Positions 45,813 to 55,461 of a DNA stretch of 59,698 nt are shown here, piece by piece. Origin of the DNA: Acinetobacter sp. (GTDB lineage Bacteria > Pseudomonadota > Gammaproteobacteria > Pseudomonadales > Moraxellaceae); contig JASLHF010000203.1 in the NCBI GenBank assembly GCA_030152275.1, forward strand, positions 1 to 59,698, given 5' to 3'. A model generated the notes under the pieces. It had not been told where the DNA came from. It did not search any database and saw only the letters and a list, made by a program, of their open reading frames with translations. Position 1 is the stretch's first letter. Each line of letters starts with the position of its first letter. Position numbers and translations under genes: made by a program.

Positions 45813-47168
45813 TTAATACAGTTCCCCTGATTTGCGTTTTGCAACGAAGTCTTTGGACTCTTTTACAATTACACCAGACAGCAGCAGCAGCGCAATTAAG
45901 TTTGGCACAGCCATCAAGCCGTTAAAGGTGTCTGCAAACAGCCAGACCAAATCCAGCGTGGCGACACAGCCGACAAATACGGACGCGATATAAATAATAC
46001 GGTACAGCAATACAAATTTTTCGCCCAGCAGATACGAACAGCATTTTTCGCCGTAATAGCACCAGCCTAAAATCGTGGAATAAGCAAAGAAAATGATGCC
46101 AAAAGTAACGATCCATCCTCCCACACCTGGCAATAGCTTATCAAAAGCGCTGATGGTTAACACGGCGCCATTTTGGTCACCAAAACTATTGCCGGCCATA
46201 ATATAGCCTATAACCAAAACAATACCGGTAATTGAGCAGACAATAATGGTATCGATAAATGTGCCGGTCATTGAAACCAAACCTTGACGTGCAGGATGAT
46301 CTGTTTTGGCAGCAGCCGCTGCAATAGGAGCAGAGCCCATACCTGCTTCGTTAGAGAATACACCGCGCGCAACACCATAGCGGATGGCTGCGCCAATTGC
46401 GCCGCCGGCAGCAGCTTCCCCTGTAAACGCATAGCCAAAGATCATTTTAAGCGCAGGAATGACCAGTTCTAAATGATTTAAAATAATGATCAATCCGCCG
46501 GCAACATAGCCAATCGCCATCACTGGAACAATGACTGAAGATGCTTTAGAGATTGATTTGATCCCGCCTAAAATCACCAATGCGGAAAATATTGTAATGA
46601 CAAGGCCTGTCATCCATGTTTCGACGCCTAAACTTTTTTCAACTGCCAGCGCGACCGTATTGGACTGTACAGAACTGCCAATACCAAAAGACGCCAATGT
46701 TCCGAACAGCGCGAAGATTACAGCCAGCCATTTCCATTTTAAGCCTTTTTCAATGTAATACATTGGGCCGCCGGACATTTCCCCGCGTTCATTTTTGATA
46801 CGGTATTTAACAGCTAAAACACCTTCGCCGTATTTAGTAGCCATACCAAACAGTGCAGTCATCCACATCCAAAATACCGCGCCTGGCCCGCCCAGTACAC
46901 AGGCTGTCGCCACGCCTGCAATATTACCAGTACCGATTGTTGCAGACAGTGCGGTCATTAATGAGGCGAAATGTGAAATATCTCCGGCATGCTGGTCTGC
47001 ATTTTCGTGTTTTCCAAATACCTGTTTAAAGGCTAGCGGCAGCATGCGAAATTGCCAAAACAGTAAGCGGAAGGTCAGGAATATGCCCGTACCGACAATA
47101 AGGACAAGCATATATGGGCCCCAGACCCAGCCGCTGATGGTTTCCATAAAGGTATGTATATCTTGCAT
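45813..47168 (-). CDS. Alanine or glycine:cation symporter (AgcS family)
   Basis: Sodium-coupled small amino acid importer of the inner membrane, 451 residues with about 10-11 hydrophobic helices. The family motifs are visible: ALSATIGTGNIAGVATACVLGGPGAVFWMW, GPMYYIEKGL, ARGVFSNEAGMGSAPIAAAAA and ILGWCYYGEKC. It is divergent from the D-alanine/glycine permease gene, so both face a shared promoter region and probably handle alanine or glycine. Confidence 0.93.
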   Translation of the reverse strand: MQDIHTFMETISGWVWGPYMLVLIVGTGIFLTFRLLFWQFRMLPLAFKQVFGKHENADQHAGDISHFASLMTALSATIGTGNIAGVATACVLGGPGAVFWMWMTALFGMATKYGEGVLAVKYRIKNERGEMSGGPMYYIEKGLKWKWLAVIFALFGTLASFGIGSSVQSNTVALAVEKSLGVETWMTGLVITIFSALVILGGIKSISKASSVIVPVMAIGYVAGGLIIILNHLELVIPALKMIFGYAFTGEAAAGGAIGAAIRYGVARGVFSNEAGMGSAPIAAAAAKTDHPARQGLVSMTGTFIDTIIVCSITGIVLVIGYIMAGNSFGDQNGAVLTISAFDKLLPGVGGWIVTFGIIFFAYSTILGWCYYGEKCCSYLLGEKFVLLYRIIYIASVFVGCVATLDLVWLFADTFNGLMAVPNLIALLLLSGVIVKESKDFVAKRKSGELY

Positions 47169-47506
47169 AGGCAGTTCTTCTTTTTGGTCTAAATGAATGA
47201 GTAGGTAAATAATGGGTTAAACACTTGCAAAGCAAGTGCTGTGCCATTACGTGAATCTTCCTGATTTTTTTAAGGGCGTATTTTTTTTAATCAGCTTTAT
47301 TTTTTACATATATTTTATCTTTTTACAAGAAATGTAATGAAAAATAGGAATGAACGAGCCGGTCTTTTGATATCAATTTTATATATAAGAAAAATAAATT
47401 AACTTTTAAAACTACTAAGAAAATATAGATAATGACAATTTTCTTTACATTTACTGAAGTTTTTCAGTTAATTTGTCGCAAATATTATCTGAAGTTGAAA
47501 TATTTA
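47169..47506. other. Gene-free divergent region between agcS and cycA
   Basis: AT-rich 338-base stretch with the two promoters. The frame of cycA is open back to 47432, but those residues look unlike the family. No regulator gene or clear operator is seen. Confidence 0.45.
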
Positions 47507-48910
47507 ATGTCAAATCAAGTTACCGAAACGCCAATTGAAGAAGGCGATTTAAAACGTAGCTTGTCCAACCGCCATCTGCAGCTGATTGCAATTGGCGGCG
47601 CCATAGGAACAGGCTTATTTATGGGTTCAGGCAAAACAATTAGTTTGGCAGGCCCTTCAATTCTAATTATCTATATGATTATTGGTTTTATGGTTTTTCT
47701 AGTCATGCGCGCCTTGGGCGAACTGCTGCTGTCAAATCTCCAATATAAATCTTTTATTGATTTTGCGACCGATCTGATTGGTCCATGGGCTGGGTATTTT
47801 GTCGGCTGGACCTATTGGCTATGCTGGATCACCATTGGTATTGCTGACCTTTCTGCCATTATTTACTATTTGCAGTTCTTTAATGGAGGGCAGGCATTTT
47901 CGCCAGAAGAAGGGGTGATGATCAGCATGGCCGCTATTGTGTTCATTATGGGTTTGAACTTAGTGACGGTGAAACTGTTTGGTGAATTGGAATTCTGGTT
48001 TGCGCTGATTAAAATTTTAGCCATTGTCGTGCTAATTGGTGTTGGACTTTGGATGATTTTTACCGGGTTTACATCTACCGCTGGCGAAGTGGCATCATTT
48101 ACTCATCTATGGTCACATGGCGGTCTATTCCCTACGGGAGTCACGGGTTTCTTGGCAGGTTTCCAAATTGCCATTTTCGCCTTTGTCGGGGTTGAATTGG
48201 TCGGCACCACGGCGGCTGAAACCAAAGACCCTGAACATAACTTGCCTAAAGCAGTGAACTCTATTCCAATCCGAATCATTATTTTCTATGTGCTGGCGCT
48301 GGTGATTGTCATGTCGGTAACGCCATGGAACAGAATTGATCCGTCTATTTCTCCGTTTGTGAATCTGTTCAGTCAAGCGGGCATTGCTGCTGCTGCCATT
48401 ATCATGAACTTGGTGGTGCTGTCTTCAGTGATGTCATCAATGAACAGTGGCGTGTTCTCTACATCGCGCATGCTGTTTGGCTTGTCGCGTGAAGAACAGG
48501 GGCCAAAAGCGTTTGGTCATTTAAACAAGCGTTCTGTTCCTGCTAACGCGCTGTATTTCTCCGCAGTGTGCCTGCTGTTGGGCGCTGCATTACAGTACTT
48601 TGTGCCAAATACAGTTGAAGCCTTTACTTTGGCCACCACGCTGTCAACGGTTTTATTTATTTGTGTATGGCTGATGATTATCTGGAGCTATATTGTTTAC
48701 TATAAAACCCGCCCAGAACTGCATGCGAAATCAACCTTTAAATTGCCGGGCGGTCTGGTGACCTGCTGGGTGGTGATTATCTTCTTTATCGGCATGATTT
48801 ATGTATTGTCGTTAGAGGCAGATACCATGAAGGCGCTTATGGTTAGCCCAATCTGGTTCCTTATATTGCTCATTGGTTACTTTGGTTTCTACAAACCGAA
48901 ACACAAATAA
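47507..48910 (+). CDS. cycA: D-serine/D-alanine/glycine transporter
   Basis: Inner-membrane amino acid:H+ symporter of the APC family. The protein follows E. coli CycA closely: LSNRHLQLIAIGGAIGTGLFMGSGKTISLAGPS, ELLLSNLQYKSFIDFATDLIGPWAGYF, AFVGVELVGTTAAETKDPE and NSGVFSTSRMLFGL. There are 12 predicted helices. I start at ATG 47507 (MSNQVTETPIEEG), giving 467 residues, because an earlier ATG at 47432 adds 25 residues with no family match. Confidence 0.93.
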   Translation: MSNQVTETPIEEGDLKRSLSNRHLQLIAIGGAIGTGLFMGSGKTISLAGPSILIIYMIIGFMVFLVMRALGELLLSNLQYKSFIDFATDLIGPWAGYFVGWTYWLCWITIGIADLSAIIYYLQFFNGGQAFSPEEGVMISMAAIVFIMGLNLVTVKLFGELEFWFALIKILAIVVLIGVGLWMIFTGFTSTAGEVASFTHLWSHGGLFPTGVTGFLAGFQIAIFAFVGVELVGTTAAETKDPEHNLPKAVNSIPIRIIIFYVLALVIVMSVTPWNRIDPSISPFVNLFSQAGIAAAAIIMNLVVLSSVMSSMNSGVFSTSRMLFGLSREEQGPKAFGHLNKRSVPANALYFSAVCLLLGAALQYFVPNTVEAFTLATTLSTVLFICVWLMIIWSYIVYYKTRPELHAKSTFKLPGGLVTCWVVIIFFIGMIYVLSLEADTMKALMVSPIWFLILLIGYFGFYKPKHK

Positions 48911-48922
48911 TCGAAACAAAAT

Positions 48923-48958
48923 TAAAAAACGCCTGCAATATGCTGGCGTTTTTTTTTC
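48923..48958 (+). terminator. Intrinsic terminator after cycA
   Basis: AAAAAACGCC / GGCGTTTTTT hairpin with a TGCAATATGCT loop and a long T run. Confidence 0.85.
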
Positions 48959-49043
48959 TGCAGCGATAATCTCTAGCGTTTAGCGCTTCGGTCATGAAAT
49001 TGATTGCGCTATACTTCTTTGAAAATATCAGATAGGTGGACAG

Positions 49044-49271
49044 ATGCGCCAATTCATTTGCTGCATAAGTTTATGCGCAGCCGGTTTTGCGTTAAGCGGC
49101 TGCGGTCAGTCTGGCGCTTTGCAGCTGCCAAACGACCCAAATTATGACAAGCGCGCTAAATATTTGCTTTATGCAGATACGGAAGCGCCGAAAAAAGCTG
49201 AAGCGCAGCAAGATGCCTCCATTCAGCCTGTAGAAGCACCGGCCGAAACAGAATCCAATCCAACACCCTAA
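49044..49271 (+). CDS. lptM: Small lipoprotein LptM-like
   Basis: A 75-residue lipoprotein. The signal ends in LSGC with lipidated cysteine C20, followed by GQSGALQLPND, which resembles the CG-x-x-GxLxxP start of LptM (YifL), a factor that helps mature the LptD-LptE LPS translocon. The acidic P/A/E-rich tail is unconserved. It sits 24 bases before lysA, the same place as the small lipoprotein upstream of lysA in Pseudomonas. Confidence 0.8.
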   Translation: MRQFICCISLCAAGFALSGCGQSGALQLPNDPNYDKRAKYLLYADTEAPKKAEAQQDASIQPVEAPAETESNPTP

Positions 49272-49295
49272 GACTTTTTAAGCAAGGATACATTC

Positions 49296-50540
49296 ATGAG
49301 TTTTACCCGCATTAATGGGGTTTTGCACGCAGAACAATGTTCATTACAGCAGCTCGCGGAGCAATACGGCACACCGCTTTATGTTTATTCAAAAAATACG
49401 TTTGAAAAGCATTATTCCGATATGGACCGTGCATTTAGCTTTATCGATCATCAAATTTGTTTTGCGGTAAAGTCAAACTCTAATCTTGCAGTTCTGAATG
49501 TATTGGCCAAGCGCGGGGCAGGTTTTGATATTGTCACCGGTGGCGAATTAGCGCGCGTGCTCAAAGCAGGCGGCGATGCATCTAAAATTGTCTTTTCCGG
49601 TTTGGGTAAATCTGAAGCGGATATTCAAAAAGCGCTGGAAGTTGGCATTGCTTGCTTTAATGTCGAGTCTTATGCAGAGCTTGACCGTATTCAGAAAGTT
49701 GCAGCGCAGCTGGGCAAGCAGGCGCCAATTTCTTTGCGTGTTAATCCAGATGTCGATGCGAAAACCCATCCATATATTTCTACTGGATTAAAAGAAAATA
49801 AATTCGGCATTCCATCTGACAGCGTGTACGAAACTTATCAATACGCAGCGTCATTGCCGAACTTAGATGTGGTTGGCATTGACTGCCATATCGGTTCTCA
49901 GCTGACTGAAACGCAGCCTTTTGTTGATGCGCTGGACCGCGTGATTGTGATGATTGGCAAACTCAAAGAATTGGGCATTGAGCTGAAGCACATCGATATT
50001 GGCGGCGGTTTGGGGGTAACGTATAAAGATGAAACACCGCCAACTGTTGAAGAATATGCCAATGCGCTTCGTCCAGCTTTAGAAAAACTGGGTCTTAAAG
50101 TGTATATGGAACCGGGCCGAAGCATTTCTGCCAATGCCGGTGTATTGCTGACTAAAGTTGATTTGCTCAAACCGACTGCTCACCGCAACTTTGCCATTAT
50201 TGATGCTGCGATGAATGACCTCATCCGTCCTGCACTGTATGAAGCATGGATGGATATTCAAGAAGTTGTACCTCGTTCAGAAACTGAAGCGAAAGAATGG
50301 GATGTGGTTGGCGCGATTTGCGAAACCGGCGATTTCTTAGGAAAAGAACGCAAACTGTCTATTCAGGCAAATGATGTGCTGGCAGTACTGGGCGCAGGCG
50401 CTTACGGTTTTGTCATGAGTTCAAACTATAACAGCCGCGGTCGCGCTGCTGAAGTGATGGTGGATGGAGCAGCTTCGCATCTGATCCGTGAACGTGAAAG
50501 CATTGAATCATTATGGGAACGTGAACGCCTTTTGCCTTAA
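49296..50540 (+). CDS. lysA: Diaminopimelate decarboxylase
   Basis: PLP enzyme that decarboxylates meso-diaminopimelate to L-lysine, the last lysine step. Fold type III: the PLP lysine is in CFAVKSNSNLAVL, with SGLGKSEADI, HIDIGGGLG, MEPGRSI and the C-terminal ICETGDFLGKER. The 414 residues are standard. It is in one unit with dapF, 13 bases downstream, which makes its substrate. A leader AAGGATACATTC gives the ribosome-binding site. Confidence 0.97.
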   Translation: MSFTRINGVLHAEQCSLQQLAEQYGTPLYVYSKNTFEKHYSDMDRAFSFIDHQICFAVKSNSNLAVLNVLAKRGAGFDIVTGGELARVLKAGGDASKIVFSGLGKSEADIQKALEVGIACFNVESYAELDRIQKVAAQLGKQAPISLRVNPDVDAKTHPYISTGLKENKFGIPSDSVYETYQYAASLPNLDVVGIDCHIGSQLTETQPFVDALDRVIVMIGKLKELGIELKHIDIGGGLGVTYKDETPPTVEEYANALRPALEKLGLKVYMEPGRSISANAGVLLTKVDLLKPTAHRNFAIIDAAMNDLIRPALYEAWMDIQEVVPRSETEAKEWDVVGAICETGDFLGKERKLSIQANDVLAVLGAGAYGFVMSSNYNSRGRAAEVMVDGAASHLIRERESIESLWERERLLP

Positions 50541-50553
50541 GGAGTGATTTGGG

Positions 50554-51399
50554 ATGTTATTAGAATTTACCAAAATGCATGGCCTGGGCAATGATTTTCT
50601 GGTGCTTGATCTGATTAGCCAGCGGGCTTATTTGGATACGCTCACTATTCAGCGTTTGGCAGACCGCCATTTTGGCATTGGTTTTGATCAGCTGCTGGTG
50701 GTTGAGCCGCCAGATATGCCCAATGCAGATTTTAAATACCGTATTTTTAATGCGGATGGGTCTGAAGTTGAACAGTGCGGCAACGGCGTGCGCTGTTTTG
50801 CGCGTTTTGTGCATGAGCGTCAGCTGACTGCAAAAACCAAAATTAAAGTGCAGACCAAAGCGGGTATTGTTGAGCCGGAGCTGGGTGCAAACGGCTGGGT
50901 GCGCGTGAATATGGGTTATCCAAAGTTTTTGCCGCAAGAAATTCCATTTTTGGCAGATGAAGCAGAGAGCCTGTATGACATTCAGCTGCCTGACGGCGGA
51001 GAATTAACCATTGATGTGGTTAATATGGGTAACCCGCATGCCGTGACGATTGTTTCAGATGTACTGAAAGCAGACGTGGCGCGTTTAGGCCCGCAAGTCG
51101 AATCGCATGAACGCTTTCCAGCTCGTGTAAACGCCGGCTTTATGCAGATTATTGATGAAAAACATGCACGTCTGCGTGTCTTTGAGCGTGGTGTGGGTGA
51201 AACACTGGCCTGCGGTACAGGCGCTTGTGCAGCAGCCGTTTCAGGTATTCGCCGCGGACTGCTGTCTAATTCTGTAGAAATTGAATTGGCGGGCGGCAAG
51301 CTGCAAATCGAATGGCGTGAAGGCGATGTCGTTTGGATGACTGGCCCTACGGCCAATGTTTATGAAGGCCGTCTGGATTTAAATTATTTCCAAGGCTAA
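50554..51399 (+). CDS. dapF: Diaminopimelate epimerase
   Basis: Interconverts LL- and meso-diaminopimelate using two cysteines and no cofactor. Both catalytic cysteines are present: NADGSEVEQCGNGVRC and ETLACGTGACAAAV. The start MLLEFTKMHGLGNDFLVLD is typical and the 281 residues are normal. It follows lysA by 13 bases and precedes a terminator, then the hydrolase-xerC pair. Confidence 0.97.
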   Translation: MLLEFTKMHGLGNDFLVLDLISQRAYLDTLTIQRLADRHFGIGFDQLLVVEPPDMPNADFKYRIFNADGSEVEQCGNGVRCFARFVHERQLTAKTKIKVQTKAGIVEPELGANGWVRVNMGYPKFLPQEIPFLADEAESLYDIQLPDGGELTIDVVNMGNPHAVTIVSDVLKADVARLGPQVESHERFPARVNAGFMQIIDEKHARLRVFERGVGETLACGTGACAAAVSGIRRGLLSNSVEIELAGGKLQIEWREGDVVWMTGPTANVYEGRLDLNYFQG

Positions 51400-51416
51400 G
51401 GCCTGCCAAACCATCT

Positions 51417-51447
51417 AAAGGCACTGTCTGAGGACGGTGCTTTTTTA
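51417..51447 (+). terminator. Intrinsic terminator after dapF
   Basis: GCACTGTC / GACGGTGC stem (one G-T pair) followed by TTTTTT. Confidence 0.8.
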
Positions 51448-51504
51448 TGCCTGTAAATACGCTATGCTGTAGGTAAATGTTTAGATTAAATTATTGAAAA
51501 CAAG

Positions 51505-52119
51505 ATGACACATGCGGTTTTGCTTCCGGGCGCTTCAGGCAGTATTGGATTTTGGCAGCCTTTGCTGGATTTGCTCCCCGCCAAGCATACAGTACAAGTC
51601 GTTGGCTATCCTGGTTTTGACTGCCAGCCGGCTCAAGATGATGTGTATGATTTTAATAGCCTAAGTGTTTATGCTATGAATCAAATTCAGCAAAAATCGG
51701 TGCTTATTGCACAGTCTATGGGCGGAATTTTTGCTGTGCAAGCGGCTTTGCAAAAGCCAGAACTGATTCGGGGGCTTGTGTTGATAGCAACGTCAGGCGG
51801 TGTTGATCTAAGTTCATTTCAGATTGAGGACTGGCGCATTAATTATCAACAGCAGTTTACTCGTCATCCAGACTGGTTTGTCTGCACTCACAGCGATTAT
51901 ACCGGCCAGATGAAGGGGCTAAACTTGCCGGTATTACTGCTTTGGGGGGATGCTGATCCTATCAGTCCACTGGCTGTGGGGCGATATTTAAATCGTTTGC
52001 TGCCCAATTCGCAGCTGCAGGTAATTCATGGGGGAGATCATCAATTGGCTGCTCAACGGGCTGCAGAAATTGCGCCTAATATCATTGAGTTTATGAATGC
52101 ATGTGAACTGCAAGGGTAA
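51505..52119 (+). CDS. Alpha/beta hydrolase
   Basis: Small alpha/beta hydrolase of 204 residues. The nucleophile elbow reads AQSMGG, with S73-type serine present but Gln where GHSMGG-type enzymes have His. The acid residue is probably the Asp in LWGDADPISP and the His is in HGGDHQL. No lid domain and no signal peptide. It lies between dapF and xerC, where many relatives have a DUF484 gene, and ends 4 bases before the xerC start, so it is probably co-transcribed with xerC. Substrate unknown. Confidence 0.8.
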   Translation: MTHAVLLPGASGSIGFWQPLLDLLPAKHTVQVVGYPGFDCQPAQDDVYDFNSLSVYAMNQIQQKSVLIAQSMGGIFAVQAALQKPELIRGLVLIATSGGVDLSSFQIEDWRINYQQQFTRHPDWFVCTHSDYTGQMKGLNLPVLLLWGDADPISPLAVGRYLNRLLPNSQLQVIHGGDHQLAAQRAAEIAPNIIEFMNACELQG

Positions 52120-52123
52120 AGCT

Positions 52124-53050
52124 ATGACGATAAATGCAGAGACTCTCACATTGCTGGAAATGTGGCTCAAACAGCGTGAAATTCAAAATCAGTCTACACA
52201 TACCTTGCAGGCATACGAGCGTGATGTGGGGGATTTCTTAGCGTTTTGTGCTGAGCGTCAGCTTCAACTCCAAGATGTTGAAAAAACGGACTTGCGTGAA
52301 TTTATTGCCTATAAAGTTGAGCAATTTCAGCTGAGTCCCAGCAGCCTGCAGCGCATGCTGTCTGCAATTCGCCAATTTATGAAATGGGCAGAGCAAGGGC
52401 ATTATTTACAGTTTAATCCAGCCGATGATTTTCAATTGAAACGTCAATCCAGGCCGCTGCCGGGCATGGTGGATATTGAAACCGTAAATCAAATTTTAGA
52501 TCAGCCGGCGCCGGAAAATGAAATGCAGCAGCAAATGTGGCTGCGTGATAAAGCTATTTTAGAATTGTTGTATTCCAGCGGCTTGCGTCTGGCTGAAGTG
52601 CAGGGCTTACGCATTAAAGATTTAGACTTTAACCGACAGCTGCTGCGGATTACCGGTAAAGGCAATAAAACCCGTGTGGTGCCTTTTGGTTCTAAGGCAA
52701 AAGATGCAGTGATGCAATGGCTGCAAGTCTACCCGCTGTGGCATGGCGATTATGTACCGGATGCCAATCTATTTATTACTCAAAAAGGCAATCCGCTGGG
52801 TGCTCGGCAAATTGAAAATCGAGTCAAATTTCAGGCGCAGCGCGCAGGTGTAAATGTCGATTTGCATCCGCATTTGCTCCGGCATTGTTTTGCCAGCCAT
52901 ATGTTGTCTAACAGCGGTGATCTGCGCGCTGTGCAAGAAATGCTGGGCCATACGAATTTGACCACTACACAAATTTATACCCATGTGGATTTTGACCGTT
53001 TGGCTCAAGTCTATGATCAGGCGCATCCGCGGGCGCAATTAAAAAAATAA
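52124..53050 (+). CDS. xerC: Tyrosine recombinase XerC
   Basis: Works with XerD at dif to resolve chromosome dimers. It has the SAM-like N-terminal DNA-binding domain (about 10-95) and the catalytic domain with all active residues: the first Arg in SSGLRLAEVQGL, Lys in GKGNKTRVVPF, HxxR in HPHLLRHCFASHM, and the His and Tyr of GHTNLTTTQIYTH. I start at ATG 52124 (AGGG upstream), giving 308 residues, and not at the earlier in-frame ATG at 52097, which lies inside the hydrolase gene. Confidence 0.95.
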   Translation: MTINAETLTLLEMWLKQREIQNQSTHTLQAYERDVGDFLAFCAERQLQLQDVEKTDLREFIAYKVEQFQLSPSSLQRMLSAIRQFMKWAEQGHYLQFNPADDFQLKRQSRPLPGMVDIETVNQILDQPAPENEMQQQMWLRDKAILELLYSSGLRLAEVQGLRIKDLDFNRQLLRITGKGNKTRVVPFGSKAKDAVMQWLQVYPLWHGDYVPDANLFITQKGNPLGARQIENRVKFQAQRAGVNVDLHPHLLRHCFASHMLSNSGDLRAVQEMLGHTNLTTTQIYTHVDFDRLAQVYDQAHPRAQLKK

Positions 53051-53128
53051 TATGCAAAAACGGCGCGGGCTGCTATTTTTTTCAGTCAATCGCTTGCACG
53101 ATGCCCATTAAAACATTAAGCAGGCAAG

Positions 53129-54853
53129 CTAGAGTTGGGTTCGACTTTGTGAAATGTTGGCTATAAGCAGTGCAGGGGTGTGCTGCGGTACTGTTCGGGC
53201 AGGAATGATTTTTTCAAAAGCAGCCGCAATTTCCAGCAGCTGCGCCTCCTCAAATTCTCGCGCCATAAATTCAATATTGATGTTCATCGGGTAGGCGCTT
53301 CGCGGTGATTTAACCGATGCGGCAGGCAAAGAAATTGCAGGAAAACCGCTGAAGACACTGAGCCGGTTGGCGTCCCCTGTGTCCGGTATTGCTCCCAAAT
53401 TGGCCGCCAGTCCAGGCATGCTGGGATAGGCCAGTACATCAAATGGCAGAGAGTCCCCGCTTCGCTGCCCAGCGCGATTGTTGAATGCGCGGCCTAAGAC
53501 TTGGCGCACATGCGGTCCGCGCTGTACAGTATTTTTCAGATAGTCTGCTTCGTCTGCAGCGGACATGGCATCTTGTGCATAGCGTTCAAGGGCAGTGCTG
53601 GATGAAGCGCTGGCGCGCAGCAGCTGAAAAGACTGAAAAAAGCTGTCTGATCCTGTCAAATAGTCTGTAATAGCTGGTTTAAATTCGTGTTTTGATAGAC
53701 TGGAATAGTTTTCGAAAATATAAGGCAGATCTTCAATTTCAATATTTTGTACAATCGCGCCGGCTTGAGTCATACGCTCTATGGCGCGTTCCATCGCCTG
53801 ATTGACCAATGCGCCATCTTCACTTAGTACACCAGAGGCATTGGGCTGAGCGTACAGTGCGCGGATGATGCCTATACGTTTGCCTCGCAAAGCTGCATCC
53901 GCTGCAGGAACATAGCTGGCCGGTACTGAAAAGCGTGCCCGATATTGAATTGCATTGTCCAGCATCGGCGCAGAAACAGAAAATTCTGTGCGTTGATGCG
54001 CGCGTTGAGATGGATCAAAGCCCGCCAAGCTGTCCAGCAGGATGGCGCAGTCGGTTACTGTACGGCACATTGGGCCAGCTGTATCTTGGCTGGGGGATAG
54101 GGGCAATAGCCCATCTTGACTGATCAGGCGCAGAGATGGACGCAGCCCCACTAAGCCTTGTACAGCTGCTGGAATACGGATGGAACCGCCAGTATCTGTA
54201 CCAATGCCGGCCAGCGCTAAACTTGCGCTGACTGCTGTGCCCGTTCCAGAGGAGGACCCGCCTGGGCCTTTTCTTAAATCATAAGCATTTTTAGTTTGAC
54301 CGCCATGCCGGTGGCTTGAGCGCCCAGTAAAGCCGAAGGCAAATTCATCCATATTCGCCTTGCCGATAATAATTCCGCCTTGGGATTTGATTTGCTGAAT
54401 AATAAACGCATCCTGCTGCGGATAATGATTTGCAAGCGCAGCAGCCCCTGCTGTAGTCGGCATCCCGGCTGTATCAATATTGTCTTTGGGAAGTATGGTG
54501 ACACAGTGGAGCGGACCTTTCAGGCGGTGATTCTTTTGATAATCATCATCAAGCGCTTGCGCGTCTTTAAGTGCATTGGGATTAAGGCTGATAATGCTGT
54601 GCAGCGCGGGGCCAGCTTGATCATAAGCGGCAATGCGGTCTAAATAGCTTTGCACAATGCTGACACAGCTCATGTGCTGTTGCACAATAGCCGCATGCAC
54701 ATCAGCAATAGTCGCTTCGACTGGATTAAACTGTATGGCCTGAGGGTGATTTGTTTGAGCAAGATCAGATTTTTGTTCATCTCGGCAGGCGGCCAGAAGT
54801 GTGAAGCTCAAGATGAGGCAATATGGAATTAAGCGTTTGCAACAGTGAAACAT
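53129..54853 (-). CDS. Amidase-signature lipoprotein
   Basis: Exported enzyme of the amidase signature family. I start at ATG 54853 because it opens a lipoprotein signal: residues 1-22 hydrophobic with lipobox LAAC (C23). The Ser-cisSer-Lys triad is present: Lys in ILPKDNIDTAG, Ser in GPGGSSSGTG and Ser in GTDTGGSIRIPA. The product is 574 residues and hydrolyses an amide bond; the substrate is unknown. A small hairpin with 8-base arms lies about 55 bases upstream of the start. Confidence 0.87.
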   Translation of the reverse strand: MFHCCKRLIPYCLILSFTLLAACRDEQKSDLAQTNHPQAIQFNPVEATIADVHAAIVQQHMSCVSIVQSYLDRIAAYDQAGPALHSIISLNPNALKDAQALDDDYQKNHRLKGPLHCVTILPKDNIDTAGMPTTAGAAALANHYPQQDAFIIQQIKSQGGIIIGKANMDEFAFGFTGRSSHRHGGQTKNAYDLRKGPGGSSSGTGTAVSASLALAGIGTDTGGSIRIPAAVQGLVGLRPSLRLISQDGLLPLSPSQDTAGPMCRTVTDCAILLDSLAGFDPSQRAHQRTEFSVSAPMLDNAIQYRARFSVPASYVPAADAALRGKRIGIIRALYAQPNASGVLSEDGALVNQAMERAIERMTQAGAIVQNIEIEDLPYIFENYSSLSKHEFKPAITDYLTGSDSFFQSFQLLRASASSSTALERYAQDAMSAADEADYLKNTVQRGPHVRQVLGRAFNNRAGQRSGDSLPFDVLAYPSMPGLAANLGAIPDTGDANRLSVFSGFPAISLPAASVKSPRSAYPMNINIEFMAREFEEAQLLEIAAAFEKIIPARTVPQHTPALLIANISQSRTQL

Positions 54854-55461
54854 AATATAGAAAGTGGATACGCTGACGGGCTGAACAGGCGTATCAAATG
54901 ACAATAAATAGGCGATGCGCCTATTGTATAAAAGGTTCTAGCGCCTTAGCCCAAAAGCTTTTAAGAAATGCCGTTAAATGTTGGAAAATTAATCTGGGAG
55001 CAAGTTTAATTGTAAAAGTTTCATGTTTAGCCGCAATAAACTTCAAATTTGCATGCTGTCAAAATCTAGACAAATCATTAGAAAGCACATAAATTATTCA
55101 AATGCAGGCGTGAAATTTGAAGGTTATAAAGTGCTGAAAATTGAGATGACATACAGACTTGTGATCTTTACAAGCACAAAAAAAGACTGTTTTGTGGACT
55201 AAAGCAGTATCAAAATAAATCAATTTTTCACGTATAAATACAAGATGGGTTGCCATAACTGTTCCGCGGCTGGTCAACCTAATTTTGAAATTTCGCCCTT
55301 AAAAGCGGTCAAAATATATTTTTTAAAAAAATTAAAGGTGTACAGCGGATACTGAACACCGTGTGATAAAGGTTAAGAAAGTTTGAAGTGGTCGGCAGCA
55401 ATAATGCTCGGGAAGAAATTATTTTGTTCTGCTGCGTTTCAACAAGGTTTTAAGTAAAGAA
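54854..55461. other. Gene-free 608-base stretch
   Basis: AT-rich divergent region between the amidase gene and an unknown gene. A perfect hairpin AATAGGCG-ATG-CGCCTATT lies at about 54906-54924, near the amidase start, so perhaps in its leader. No ORF looks real and I see no RNA gene. The length is larger than needed for two promoters. Confidence 0.5.

Noticed and set aside
47432..47506. Longer cycA N-terminus
   Set aside because: The added 25 residues are unlike the family, and the ATG at 47507 starts at the conserved position.
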